From an uncultured Pigmentiphaga sp. (GTDB taxonomy: Bacteria; Pseudomonadota; Gammaproteobacteria; Burkholderiales; Burkholderiaceae_B), in contig CALAGD010000025.1 in assembly GCA_937891425.1 (NCBI GenBank), positions 1-51,480 of the forward strand: a DNA stretch of 51,480 bases, given 5' to 3'. Position numbers and translations under genes: made by a program. The notes beneath the pieces are model-generated. The model had not been told where the DNA came from and searched no databases. It worked only from the letters and a program-made list of their open reading frames with translations. How positions within the stretch are numbered: position 1 is the first letter of the stretch; each line of letters starts with the position of its first letter. Of this stretch, positions 31,880-40,418 are shown in pieces.

Positions 31880-33739
31880 ATGCCCGCATACCGCTCAAAG
31901 ACTTCTACCGCTGGCCGCAACATGGCCGGTGCGCGTGCCCTCTGGCGCGCCACCGGCATGAAAGACGAGGACTTTTCCAAGCCGATCATTGCGGTCGTCA
32001 ACTCGTTCACCCAGTTCGTGCCTGGCCACGTGCATCTGAAAGACCTTGGCCAGCTGGTCGCCCGTGAAATTGAAGCGGCTGGCGGGGTCGCCAAGGAATT
32101 CAACACCATTGCGGTCGACGACGGCATTGCGATGGGGCACGACGGCATGCTGTATTCGCTACCCAGCCGCGACATCATCGCCGACTCGGTCGAGTACATG
32201 GTGAACGCGCACTGTGCCGACGCCATGGTGTGCATCTCGAACTGCGACAAGATCACCCCGGGCATGCTGATGGCCGCCATGCGCCTGAACATCCCCGTGA
32301 TCTTCGTCTCGGGCGGCCCCATGGAGGCGGGCAAGACGCGCCTGGCCAACCCGCAAACCCAGGCAGTTGAAGTGCGCAAGCTCGACCTGATCGACGCCAT
32401 GGTGATGGCAGCCGACAGGTCCTACTCCGACGCTGCGGTGGCCCAGGTCGAGCGTTCGGCCTGCCCTACCTGCGGGTCCTGCTCGGGCATGTTCACCGCC
32501 AACTCCATGAACTGCCTCACCGAGGCACTGGGGCTGTCGCTGCCCGGCAATGGTACGCTCGTGGCCACCCATGCCGACCGCGAACTGCTCTTCAAGCGTG
32601 CCGGTCGGCGTATCGTGGAGCTCGCCCGGCAATACTACGAGCAGGGCGATGAACGGGTGCTGCCGCGCTCCGTGGGCTTCAAGGCCTTCGAAAACGCCAT
32701 GACGCTGGACATCGCCATGGGCGGTTCCACCAACACCATCCTGCACCTGCTGGCCATTGCGCAGGAAGCGCAGATCAACTTCACCATGGCCGACATCGAT
32801 CGACTGTCGCGCCAAGTGCCGCAGCTGTGCAAGGTGGCGCCCAACACCAACCAGTACCACATCGAAGACGTGCATCGCGCGGGTGGCATCATGGCCATTC
32901 TGGGCGAGCTCGAGCGCGCCGGGAAGATCCACACCGACGTGCCCACGGTGCATGCGCCCACACTGGGCGAAGCGCTCGAGAAGTGGGACATCCGCCGCAC
33001 CAGCGACGAGGAGGTCAGGCGTTTCTATCTTGCTGGCCCGGGCGGCATTCCCACCCAGCAGGCATTCAGCCAGGACGCACGCTGGCCCAGCCTCGACCTC
33101 GATCGCACCAACGGCTGCATCCGTTCCATCGAACATGCATTCTCGCAGGAGGGCGGCCTTGCCGTGCTCACTGGCAACATCGCGCAAGACGGCTGTGTCG
33201 TGAAGACTGCCGGTGTCGATGAAAGCATCCTGGTGTTCGAAGGCGTGGCGCACGTCACCGAGTCGCAGGAGGAGGCCGTCGAACATATCCTGAATGACAA
33301 GGTCAAACCGGGTGAAGTGGTCATCGTGCGTTACGAAGGTCCGCGCGGTGGTCCCGGCATGCAGGAGATGCTCTATCCCACCAGCTACATCAAGGCGAAG
33401 GGCCTGGGCAAGGCCTGCGCGCTGCTCACTGACGGTCGGTTCTCGGGCGGAACCTCGGGGCTGTCCATCGGTCACTGCTCGCCCGAAGCCGCGGCGGGTG
33501 GCGCCATTGGGCTGGTGCGCGATGGCGACCGCATCCGCATCGACATCCCCAACCGCACCATCAATGTGCTGGTTTCCGATGAAGAGCTGGCACGTCGGCG
33601 CGAAGAGCAGAACGCCAAGGGCTGGAAGCCCGCCAGACCGCGTCCGCGCAAGGTCTCGGCCGCGCTGAAAGCCTACGCCAGGCTGGTCACTTCGGCCGAC
33701 AAGGGGGCGGTGCGCGATCTCTCGCTGCTTGACGACTAG
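31880..33739 (+). CDS. ilvD: Dihydroxy-acid dehydratase
   Basis: 619-aa Fe-S dehydratase of branched-chain amino-acid and pantothenate synthesis, converting 2,3-dihydroxy-isovalerate and -methylvalerate to the 2-oxo acids. ATG 31880 gives MPAYRS followed by GRNMAGARALWRATGM, the usual IlvD start. Cluster and active-site segments are CISNCDKITPGMLMAAM, SGGPMEAG and CPTCGSCSGMFTANSMNCL; the C-terminal TDGRFSGGTSGLSIGHCSPEA block is also standard. Length matches the family. A biosynthetic gene standing alone between two catabolic clusters; closed by a strong terminator. Confidence 0.97.
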   Translation: MPAYRSKTSTAGRNMAGARALWRATGMKDEDFSKPIIAVVNSFTQFVPGHVHLKDLGQLVAREIEAAGGVAKEFNTIAVDDGIAMGHDGMLYSLPSRDIIADSVEYMVNAHCADAMVCISNCDKITPGMLMAAMRLNIPVIFVSGGPMEAGKTRLANPQTQAVEVRKLDLIDAMVMAADRSYSDAAVAQVERSACPTCGSCSGMFTANSMNCLTEALGLSLPGNGTLVATHADRELLFKRAGRRIVELARQYYEQGDERVLPRSVGFKAFENAMTLDIAMGGSTNTILHLLAIAQEAQINFTMADIDRLSRQVPQLCKVAPNTNQYHIEDVHRAGGIMAILGELERAGKIHTDVPTVHAPTLGEALEKWDIRRTSDEEVRRFYLAGPGGIPTQQAFSQDARWPSLDLDRTNGCIRSIEHAFSQEGGLAVLTGNIAQDGCVVKTAGVDESILVFEGVAHVTESQEEAVEHILNDKVKPGEVVIVRYEGPRGGPGMQEMLYPTSYIKAKGLGKACALLTDGRFSGGTSGLSIGHCSPEAAAGGAIGLVRDGDRIRIDIPNRTINVLVSDEELARRREEQNAKGWKPARPRPRKVSAALKAYARLVTSADKGAVRDLSLLDD

Positions 33740-33781
33740 TCCGGCGCCAGCACGGCCGGCCGGCGTCGGCGCAGCGAGAGC

Positions 33782-33806
33782 AAACCCCGCCCCACGGCGG
33801 GGTTTT
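33782..33806 (+). terminator. Rho-independent terminator of ilvD
   Basis: AAACCCCGCC (33782-33791) pairs with GGCGGGGTTT (33796-33805) around CCAC and runs into TTTTGTCTTTC. It lies 43 bases after the ilvD stop. Confidence 0.9.
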
Positions 33807-33896
33807 GTCTTTCTGCGGCGGGGCCCGGGCACAGGAAACAGGGCGGCGGCAGGTGCGGAGGTGCACCCGCACGGCCGTCAGGATGATACGGTACAC

Positions 33897-34847
33897 ATGC
33901 TTTTTGAAGACATACAGGCATTCGTGAACGTGGCGCGGCACGGCAGCTTTGCCCAGGCGGCAGTGGCCATGTCAATCGCCCCGTCCGCGCTCAGCAAACG
34001 GGTTGGCCGCCTCGAGCACCGGGTCGGGTCCACGCTCTTCGTGCGTCGCGCACGCGGCGTTGAGCTTACCGAGGCCGGACTCGCGTTTCTGGAACGGGCG
34101 CGGGAGCTCGTCGAGACCATGGAAGACATCGAGAGCAATCTCTCGGCTTATGTCATGACGCCCACCGGCCGCGTGCGCGTAACCATGCCGCAGCGCACAT
34201 GTGCCGAGCTTGCGCCCCCGGTGCTGCGCCGCTGCCGCGACGAACTGCCCTTGGTGAATCTTGTGCTGATGGAAGGTACGCCAGGCGACGTGCATTCATG
34301 GATCACCGAGGGCGAAGCCGACCTGGCGCTGGTATTCAACGGCGAGTTCGGCAGCAATTTTGAGGTCAGACCCCTGATGACCGAACCTTTGTACCTGGTG
34401 GCGCCCGAACCGGAAACGGCGCGGGCGAACGGTATCACCGTGCCGGAGGTGTGCGCCATTGAGGACCTCGCCCGGCTGCCGCTGCTGCTGCCGCCACGGC
34501 CCAGCAGCCTGCGCGTCCTGGTCGACCGTATCTGCCAGGGGCATGGGGTGCGTCCCAACATCGTTTACGAAGTGGCCGGTACCCACACCATCCGCTCGCT
34601 GGTCACCCATGGCCTGGGTGTCACCATCTTCAGCTTCAGCGCGTGGTCGTACCTGGCCGAATCCACTTTGCTGCGGCGCATTCCGTTCACCTCGCCCCGG
34701 CTGAACTGGCGCCTGAACCTGGTGCGTTCGCGTGCCAGCAGCAAGGCCCTCGCGGTGAATCGCGTTGCGGCCATTCTTGAAGAAGAGTTTTACCGGTTGC
34801 TCGACCGCGGCTTCTGGCCGGGCGCGAAGCGGGTCGAGGCCGCGTGA
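33897..34847 (+). CDS. LysR-family transcriptional regulator
   Basis: 316-aa LysR-type regulator. The winged helix-turn-helix is in residues 1-60 (MLFEDIQAFVNVARHGSFAQ, then APSALSKRVGRLEHRVGSTLFVR), followed by a linker helix and the effector domain (VRVTMPQRTCAELAPPVL, LVTHGLGVTIFSFSAW). ATG 33897 matches the family start; the ribosome site (GGA) is distant. It faces the PrpF-family gene across a 72-base gap and is the only regulator in the gentisate-type cluster, so the divergent promoters near 37.2 kb are its likely target. Confidence 0.9.
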   Translation: MLFEDIQAFVNVARHGSFAQAAVAMSIAPSALSKRVGRLEHRVGSTLFVRRARGVELTEAGLAFLERARELVETMEDIESNLSAYVMTPTGRVRVTMPQRTCAELAPPVLRRCRDELPLVNLVLMEGTPGDVHSWITEGEADLALVFNGEFGSNFEVRPLMTEPLYLVAPEPETARANGITVPEVCAIEDLARLPLLLPPRPSSLRVLVDRICQGHGVRPNIVYEVAGTHTIRSLVTHGLGVTIFSFSAWSYLAESTLLRRIPFTSPRLNWRLNLVRSRASSKALAVNRVAAILEEEFYRLLDRGFWPGAKRVEAA

Positions 34848-34851
34848 GCCT

Positions 34852-34878
34852 GCGCACGGCGGCGCCAGGGCCGTGCGC
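34852..34878 (+). terminator. Stem-loop between convergent genes
   Basis: GCGCACGGC (34852-34860) pairs perfectly with GCCGTGCGC (34870-34878) around a 9-base loop in the gap between the LysR stop and the PrpF-family stop. No T-run; it can serve both directions. Confidence 0.5.
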
Positions 34879-34919
34879 GCCATGCCGTTTCGCACTGCGG
34901 CAGTACTGTACCCGCGCTG

Positions 34920-36104
34920 TTACACGTAAGACGCGGGAACCAGGACCGATCCCACCATCAGGCGCCGCGCCGTGCGCTGCAGCGTCACTTTCTCCACTTT
35001 CAGCGAACCGTCTGCCGCACGGGACAGAGTGGCTCCAACGCGTTGCACGCCCGACGCATGGCCGAACGTGACCTCGTTGCCGGGGGGTCTGGCGCCGGGA
35101 CGCATCACTTCCGACAACACGGTCCCATCGATGGCCGCTGCTACTGCAATGGCGACCCCACCCGTGCCGGTCATGGCATGGTGCAGCTTGCCCATCGACG
35201 TGATGCGTGCCACGACGTCGACTTCATCGGCGCGCACTTCACGCCCGCCCGCCGCCATGTGGGTTGCCGGTGCAGACAGGAATACCAGCTTGGGGCTGCC
35301 CGGCCGGTTTCGGGTCGCATCTTCCGGGCTGGCAGCCAGCCCCATGGCCACCGCGGCATGCGCGCGAACTTGTTCGAGGCGGTCCAGCAGCCCGGCATTG
35401 GTATTGACATCCTGCTGGGATTCCGTGCCTTTGAGGCCCAGCTGGTGGGCGATGGTGAATACGGTGGGGTTGCCGGCGTTCAGGTAGGTAACGTCAAGCG
35501 TGCCCACGCCGGGAACCTGGAGGGTGTCGCGCACCCGGCCCGTGGGCAGCAGGCTGCTGTCGGCACCTACGCCTACCGGGTCCATGAAGTCAAGCGTGAT
35601 GGGCGCTCCGGGAAAGCTCACGCCATCAACGCGGAAATCACCCGTTTCCAGCGCTTCACCTTCGTGCACCGGCACATGCGCCACGATCTGCTTGTTGATG
35701 TTTGCCTGCCAGATGCGCACCGTTGCGGTGGGCCCTTCGCACGCGGGCACGAAGCCCTGGGTAATGCCGTACAGACCGGCAGCCGCGCTCAGGTTGCCGC
35801 AGTTCGCCGTCCAGTCGAGTACGCCATCTTCGATGCCCACCGCTCCAAACAGGTAGTCGATGTCGCAATCCGGACGCTGGCTGCGCTGAATCAGCACGAC
35901 CTTGCTGAAGCTGGATCCACCCGCTCCCATGCCGTCGACCTGCTTGCCGTAAGGGTCGGGACTGCCGATCAGTCGCGCAAAGAAACGGTCGCGGCGCTCA
36001 GGATCGTTCTGCAACGATGCTGGCAGATCGGGCGTGTGGAAGAACACGCCTTTGCTGGTACCACCCCGCATGAAAATCGCAGGAACTGCAATTTGTGAGG
36101 ACAT
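34920..36104 (-). CDS. PrpF-family isomerase/tautomerase
   Basis: 394-aa member of the PrpF family (diaminopimelate-epimerase fold), which includes methylaconitate cis-trans isomerase and 4-oxalomesaconate tautomerase (GalD). It opens AVPAIFMRGGTSKGVFFH and carries GMGAGGSSFSKVVLI, VLDWTANCGNLSAAAG and the late GKLHHAMTGTGGVAIAVAA. ATG 36104 with AGGGG 6 bases before is preferred over TTG 36110. It is followed upstream on the same strand by a quinone oxidoreductase gene 19 bases away. In this gentisate-type cluster it might isomerise a ring-fission product; this is inference. Confidence 0.88.
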   Translation of the reverse strand: MSSQIAVPAIFMRGGTSKGVFFHTPDLPASLQNDPERRDRFFARLIGSPDPYGKQVDGMGAGGSSFSKVVLIQRSQRPDCDIDYLFGAVGIEDGVLDWTANCGNLSAAAGLYGITQGFVPACEGPTATVRIWQANINKQIVAHVPVHEGEALETGDFRVDGVSFPGAPITLDFMDPVGVGADSSLLPTGRVRDTLQVPGVGTLDVTYLNAGNPTVFTIAHQLGLKGTESQQDVNTNAGLLDRLEQVRAHAAVAMGLAASPEDATRNRPGSPKLVFLSAPATHMAAGGREVRADEVDVVARITSMGKLHHAMTGTGGVAIAVAAAIDGTVLSEVMRPGARPPGNEVTFGHASGVQRVGATLSRAADGSLKVEKVTLQRTARRLMVGSVLVPASYV

Positions 36105-36123
36105 ATTCAACCCCTGATGATGA

Positions 36124-37131
36124 CTAGGCGTCTTGCGAGACCCTGACCACGACTTTCTCCAGGCTGGTGCGCGACTCGAGCGCTTCCATGGCCGGCACGA
36201 TGTGTTCCCAGCCGTTCTCGTACCTCAGCGCGGGTCGCAGCCGCCCGGCAATGATGTGCTGGAAGATCTCGTCGGCGCGCCAGCGCAGCGTTTCGGGCTC
36301 GGCGATATGGTCGGCCAGGCGAGGGCGGGTGAGGTACAGTGAACCTGCCTCACCGAGTTCGATAGGGTCGAGATCTTTCACCGGGCCGCCCACGCTGCCG
36401 TAGTTCACCACCAGCCCTTTGCGCCGCGTGGCTGCGAAACTCTGCCGCAAGGTGGGTTTGCCGATGGCGTCGTAACATACGTCGACGCCTTTTCCGTCGG
36501 TAAGCGCACGCACGCGAGTGTCGAAATCAGTGTAGGCCATCACCTCGGCCCCGGCTTCCCGGGCGCGCGCCTGCTTGGCCTCATTGCTGGCAGTGGAGAG
36601 CACCCGTACTCCGCGTGCAACCGCAAGCTGGATCAGCAGGTTGGCAATATTGCCACCGCCCGCGTGCACGAGAATGGTGTGCCCCGGTTGCAGCTGGCCC
36701 ACGTCGTACGCGAGGTAGTGCGCCGTAAGTCCGTGAAACAGCACGCCGGCGGCATCCACCAGCGTCAGGCCCTCGGGTACGCGCACCAGCCGGGTTGACG
36801 GTACGCACGCGTACGTGGCAAACGCGCCCCAGGACACGCACCAGGCCACTCGGTCGCCCGGGGCGAAGTCCGTGCTGCCCGGGCCCACCTTCTCGACCAC
36901 GCCGGCGCCTTCCATGCCCAGAGTGCACGGCGCCCGTACGGGGTAGGTCACCGAGTCGTGATACTTGCCCTGGCGGGTATGTACATCCATGAAGTTGATG
37001 CCTGCGGCTGCCACCCGAACCAGCACTTCGCCCGGCCCGGGTTCAGGTATGGGCATCTCCTGCCATCGTGCGACTTCCGGTTCTCCGTAGGTGGTGATGC
37101 GCAACGCCTGCATCCTCGTTATTGTGTTCAT
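36124..37131 (-). CDS. Zinc-independent quinone oxidoreductase (MDR family)
   Basis: About 335 aa, NADPH:quinone reductase-like medium-chain dehydrogenase. Catalytic domain features are GEVLVRVAAAGINFMDVHTRQG and TLGMEGAGVVEKVG; the cofactor domain has LVHAGGGNIANLLIQLA, where the usual AAGGVG motif reads AGGGNIA, and later VCYDAIGKPTL. No zinc-binding cysteine set. Start is uncertain: ATG 37131 and ATG 37113 (giving MQALRITTYGEPEV) are both possible and neither has a good ribosome site. Divergent from the FAH/gentisate operon. Confidence 0.85.
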   Translation of the reverse strand: MNTITRMQALRITTYGEPEVARWQEMPIPEPGPGEVLVRVAAAGINFMDVHTRQGKYHDSVTYPVRAPCTLGMEGAGVVEKVGPGSTDFAPGDRVAWCVSWGAFATYACVPSTRLVRVPEGLTLVDAAGVLFHGLTAHYLAYDVGQLQPGHTILVHAGGGNIANLLIQLAVARGVRVLSTASNEAKQARAREAGAEVMAYTDFDTRVRALTDGKGVDVCYDAIGKPTLRQSFAATRRKGLVVNYGSVGGPVKDLDPIELGEAGSLYLTRPRLADHIAEPETLRWRADEIFQHIIAGRLRPALRYENGWEHIVPAMEALESRTSLEKVVVRVSQDA

Positions 37132-37228
37132 GTGTTCGGCCCATGTGTATCCGTCGTTCGAACGCAGTGTGCAAGAGTAGACCATGCACCCAGGGGTTCG
37201 GGAAGTGTCCATATCGAGTTGCGAGCCC

Positions 37229-37241
37229 TCTCGTTTTGTGA
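37229..37241 (+). promoter_or_regulatory. Shared 13-base motif, copy 1
   Basis: TCTCGTTTTGTGA, fitting TCTCG-WWWW-SWSA, between the quinone oxidoreductase and FAH-family start codons. The second copy lies 57 bases further. Also here, TCGAGTTG (37214-37221) and CAACTCGA (37267-37274) form an inverted repeat with 45 bases between. Confidence 0.4.
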
Positions 37242-37285
37242 TGCCTCGGCGTTCGAGCTGGCCTCTCAACTCGAGATGTTCCCCT

Positions 37286-37298
37286 TCTCGATTTGTCA
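37286..37298 (+). promoter_or_regulatory. Shared 13-base motif, copy 2
   Basis: TCTCGATTTGTCA, in direct orientation with copy 1 (11 of 13 bases identical), 55 bases before the FAH-family start codon. Candidate operator for the divergent gentisate-type cluster. Confidence 0.4.
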
Positions 37299-37352
37299 CT
37301 TCTCCCGGTAGCGCGCCTGTCCGACAATGACTCACACTTGATTGAGGAAGCC

Positions 37353-38237
37353 ATGAAGATTCTGCGATTCAACGATGACCGTATTGGAGTAAGCGACGGC
37401 CAGAAGGTGGTCGATGTCACGGCCCTGGTGCAGGGCGAACCGGCAGATTGGCCTCCGGTAGGCATGAACCGCCTGATCCGCAACTTCAGGCAGCTGAAGG
37501 ATACCCTGCAGGCCAGGCTCGACAGCGAGCCCGGTGTGCCGCTGGATTCCGTCAAGCTGCTGACCCCCGTGCCATGGCCCAACAAGCTGATCGCCTATCC
37601 CGTGAACTACCACGATCATGCTACTGAAATGGCCTCCAAAGGGCTGGCCAACCTGCAAGGATTCTTCCTGAAAGCGAATTCCTCGCTGGTCGGGCAGGAC
37701 GAAGGCGTGGAGCTGCCCGATCTTCCGGGCCGTGAGATTCACCACGAGTGCGAGGTAGGCATCATCATCGGCGAGGGAGGGCGTTGCATTCCGCGCGAAG
37801 AAGCCCTGACGCATGTTTTCGGGTATGCATGCCTGATCGACATGACCGTGCGCGGTCGCGAAGAGCGCGTCATGCGCAAGTCGTACGACACCTTCACGCC
37901 GGTGGGCCCCTGGATCGTCACCGCCGATGAAATTGCGGACCCGGCCAACCTCGACATGAAACTGTGGGTGAACGACCAGCTGCGCCAGAGCGCCAATACG
38001 CGCGACCTCATCGTCGACATTCCCGACATGATTGCCATCGCGTCGTCTGCCATGACGCTTTATCCCGGTGACATCATCGCTACGGGCACGCCGGCCGGAG
38101 TCGACAAAGTCGTCGATGGCGACGTGATCACCATTGAAGTGCAGAACGTAGGACGCATGCAGGTGAAAGTGCGCCAGGGCAACCGGGGCCGGAACATCGT
38201 GTTCGAGAAGCCCTACGAGTTCGTCCGGCACAGCTGA
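37353..38237 (+). CDS. Fumarylacetoacetate hydrolase-family protein
   Basis: 294-aa FAH-fold hydrolase. Metal-binding and catalytic segments are IAYPVNYHDHATEM, EIHHECEVGIIIGEGG (acidic ligands), DMTVRGREERVMRKSYDTFTP (Asp/Lys) and YPGDIIATGTPAGVDKV. Such enzymes split fumarylpyruvate, acylpyruvates or related 2,4-dioxo acids. GAGGAAG lies just before the ATG. First gene of the rightward unit that continues with a gentisate-dioxygenase-like gene 18 bases on, so fumarylpyruvate or maleylpyruvate is the likely substrate. Confidence 0.88.
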   Translation: MKILRFNDDRIGVSDGQKVVDVTALVQGEPADWPPVGMNRLIRNFRQLKDTLQARLDSEPGVPLDSVKLLTPVPWPNKLIAYPVNYHDHATEMASKGLANLQGFFLKANSSLVGQDEGVELPDLPGREIHHECEVGIIIGEGGRCIPREEALTHVFGYACLIDMTVRGREERVMRKSYDTFTPVGPWIVTADEIADPANLDMKLWVNDQLRQSANTRDLIVDIPDMIAIASSAMTLYPGDIIATGTPAGVDKVVDGDVITIEVQNVGRMQVKVRQGNRGRNIVFEKPYEFVRHS

Positions 38238-38255
38238 TCTGAAAAGGACCCAACC

Positions 38256-39212
38256 ATGAGTCAAGATGCCATTCAACAATTGCAGGCGGCCACTAACCTG
38301 GATGAACTGTATCCGGTGCTGGATGCCAACCGGATGACCCCGGGCTGGCACAAGAAACGGCCCTCGCTATGGCCGCAGCCACGAACTGAATTCAAGCCCC
38401 GCCGCTGGAGCTACCAGGTGGGCAAGCTGGCCATGGAGCAGGCGGGCCGGTGGATGGACACCGAACTGGCCGAGCGGCGCAACCTGCTGCTCTATAACCC
38501 GGTCGGCGACAACGACTACGATTCCGTGCGCACCCTGGTGGTGGCCTACCAGATGCTCAAGCCGGGCGAACATGCCCGTGCCCACTGGCACACCCCCAAC
38601 GCCATGCGCTACATCGTGGAGGCCGACGAAGGCTGCTACAGCGTCGTCGACGGCGTCCAGTTGCCCATGCGCACGGGCGACGTCCTCCTCACCCCTGCGT
38701 TCGGCATGCATAGCCACTTCAACGAAGGCACGGGCAACGCCTACTGGATCGACATCCTCGACGTACCCCTGGTGCACCTGCTACAGCCCATGTTCTGGGG
38801 AGAGCATCCGGACAAATACCAGCAAGTCACGCAGACGCCGGAAGATCATCCGTACTACTTCCCGCCGCAAAAGACCCTGCCGCAGCTGGCAGCCCAGCCG
38901 GTGAAGAACGGCGTCCAGCGCCTGAAGCTCGATACTGCCGAGCATTTCAAGACCATGGACATCAGCTTCATCAGGCTTGCCGCCGGTGCCGAAACTCCGG
39001 TCAGCCAGAACACCACCAGCCGCATCATCGTGGTGCAGTCAGGCGAAGGTGTGGCGCGCATCGGCGACGAGCGCTTCGAATTCGAGCGGGGCGATGTCAT
39101 GGTCGCGCCGATCTGGAATCCCGTGCGTTATGAAGCCAGGAGTGATTGTCTGCTCATGGAAGTCACCGACTTACCGCTGATGAACGTACTGGGCTTTTAC
39201 CGGGAGGCCTGA
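38256..39212 (+). CDS. Gentisate 1,2-dioxygenase-like bicupin
   Basis: 318-aa double cupin, a little shorter than most gentisate dioxygenases (about 340-380). The first cupin has GEHARAHWHTPNAMRYIVEA with the iron-binding His pair and a later His in TPAFGMHSHFNEG; then WIDILDVPLVHLLQP. The second cupin (SRIIVVQSGEGVARIGDERF, FERGDVMVAPIWNPV) lacks the His set, as in the family. It would open gentisate (2,5-dihydroxybenzoate) between C1 and C2. Upstream FAH hydrolase and downstream hydroxylases support this; related substrates such as hydroxynaphthoate remain possible. Confidence 0.85.
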   Translation: MSQDAIQQLQAATNLDELYPVLDANRMTPGWHKKRPSLWPQPRTEFKPRRWSYQVGKLAMEQAGRWMDTELAERRNLLLYNPVGDNDYDSVRTLVVAYQMLKPGEHARAHWHTPNAMRYIVEADEGCYSVVDGVQLPMRTGDVLLTPAFGMHSHFNEGTGNAYWIDILDVPLVHLLQPMFWGEHPDKYQQVTQTPEDHPYYFPPQKTLPQLAAQPVKNGVQRLKLDTAEHFKTMDISFIRLAAGAETPVSQNTTSRIIVVQSGEGVARIGDERFEFERGDVMVAPIWNPVRYEARSDCLLMEVTDLPLMNVLGFYREA

Positions 39213-39215
39213 CCC

Positions 39216-40409
39216 ATGAGCGCAAAGAAAATCATCGTGGTTGGCGGCGGCATTGGCGGCCTTGGCGCCGCCATCGCGCTGCTGCAACGTGGGTTCGAAG
39301 TGGAAGTTCTCGAGCAGGCAGGCGAGTTGCGTGAAGTGGGTGCGGGTATCCAGTTGAGCCCTAACGGCGCCCGCGCGCTCAATATGCTCGGCGTGTTCGA
39401 GACCCTGCGCGAGCTCTCCTGCCATACCGACGAGAAAGAGATCCGCCAATGGCAGACGGGCCGTGCCTGGAAGCTGTTCTCGGACTCCAAACTTGTCCTC
39501 GAGAAATACGGTTTCCCCTATCTCACGGTGTTCCGTCCGGATCTGCTGCGCTGCCTGGGTGAGCGCGTGCGCGAGCTCAGCCCGGATGCGATCCGGCTCA
39601 ATGCGCGCTGCGAGGAGGTTGAGCAGCGCGACGACGAAGTGGTCCTTACCCTGCAGGATGGCACGAAGCTGAGTGCCGACATCGTGGTAGGGGCCGACGG
39701 CATCCATTCGATGGTGCGTTCGCGCGTGTTTGGTGCCGACGACCTCGAATACACGGGCATGTCGGTCTGGCGCAGTCTGATCCCCATGGAAAACGTTCCG
39801 CCGCACCTGCAGCGCAACGTCGCGGTGAACTGGTGCGGCCCGGGTGGACACGTGGTCCATTATCCGGTGAATGCCGGCCGCTACATGAACTTCGTGGCAA
39901 CCCGCGAAGGGCAGACCTGGGACGGGCCGCCGTGGAATCGACCCACCACCAAGGAAGAATGCGCGCATGCATTCGAAGGATGGAGCCCCGACATTCATGC
40001 GCTCATCCAGAACTGCGGGCCGGTGCTGAAATGGGCGCTGTGCTTGCGGCCGTTCCTGCAGCACTGGTCGACCGCGCGCGTGACCCTGCTGGGTGACGCA
40101 TGCCACGGTACGCCTCCGTTCCTGGCGCAGGGGGCCGTGCATGCCATTGAAGATGGGGTGATTCTGGCACGCTGCCTGAAAGAAATCGATGACCACGAAC
40201 GGGCGCTGAAACGTTACGAGGAACTGCGCCTGCCCCGCACGTACCGCATGGTGCGTGAAGCCATCAACAACGGCAAGATCATTCACTCGCCGCGCCTGGC
40301 CACGCCCGAGTCGTCGGAAGCATACGGCAACGAGGTATGGTCGCCCACGGCGATCGGTGACCGTTACGAGTGGCTGTACAGCTACCAGGTCGATACCGTC
40401 GAAGTATAA
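39216..40409 (+). CDS. FAD-dependent aromatic monooxygenase 1 (salicylate/3-hydroxybenzoate hydroxylase type)
   Basis: 397-aa class A flavoprotein monooxygenase. GxGxxG in VGGGIGGLGAA (about 9-19), the GADGIHSMVR fingerprint (about 155-165) and the second FAD motif, here GDACHGTPPFLAQGA where GDAAHP is usual. Such enzymes hydroxylate hydroxybenzoates, giving gentisate from 3-hydroxybenzoate or salicylate. It starts 3 bases after the dioxygenase gene. A paralogue of identical length follows 9 bases later. Confidence 0.88.
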   Translation: MSAKKIIVVGGGIGGLGAAIALLQRGFEVEVLEQAGELREVGAGIQLSPNGARALNMLGVFETLRELSCHTDEKEIRQWQTGRAWKLFSDSKLVLEKYGFPYLTVFRPDLLRCLGERVRELSPDAIRLNARCEEVEQRDDEVVLTLQDGTKLSADIVVGADGIHSMVRSRVFGADDLEYTGMSVWRSLIPMENVPPHLQRNVAVNWCGPGGHVVHYPVNAGRYMNFVATREGQTWDGPPWNRPTTKEECAHAFEGWSPDIHALIQNCGPVLKWALCLRPFLQHWSTARVTLLGDACHGTPPFLAQGAVHAIEDGVILARCLKEIDDHERALKRYEELRLPRTYRMVREAINNGKIIHSPRLATPESSEAYGNEVWSPTAIGDRYEWLYSYQVDTVEV

Positions 40410-40418
40410 GGAAACACC

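Noticed and set aside
36604..36690. Quinone oxidoreductase considered broken because the cofactor motif reads AGGGNIA
   Set aside because: The frame is intact and the rest of the fold is normal; a variant nucleotide loop is more likely than a pseudogene.
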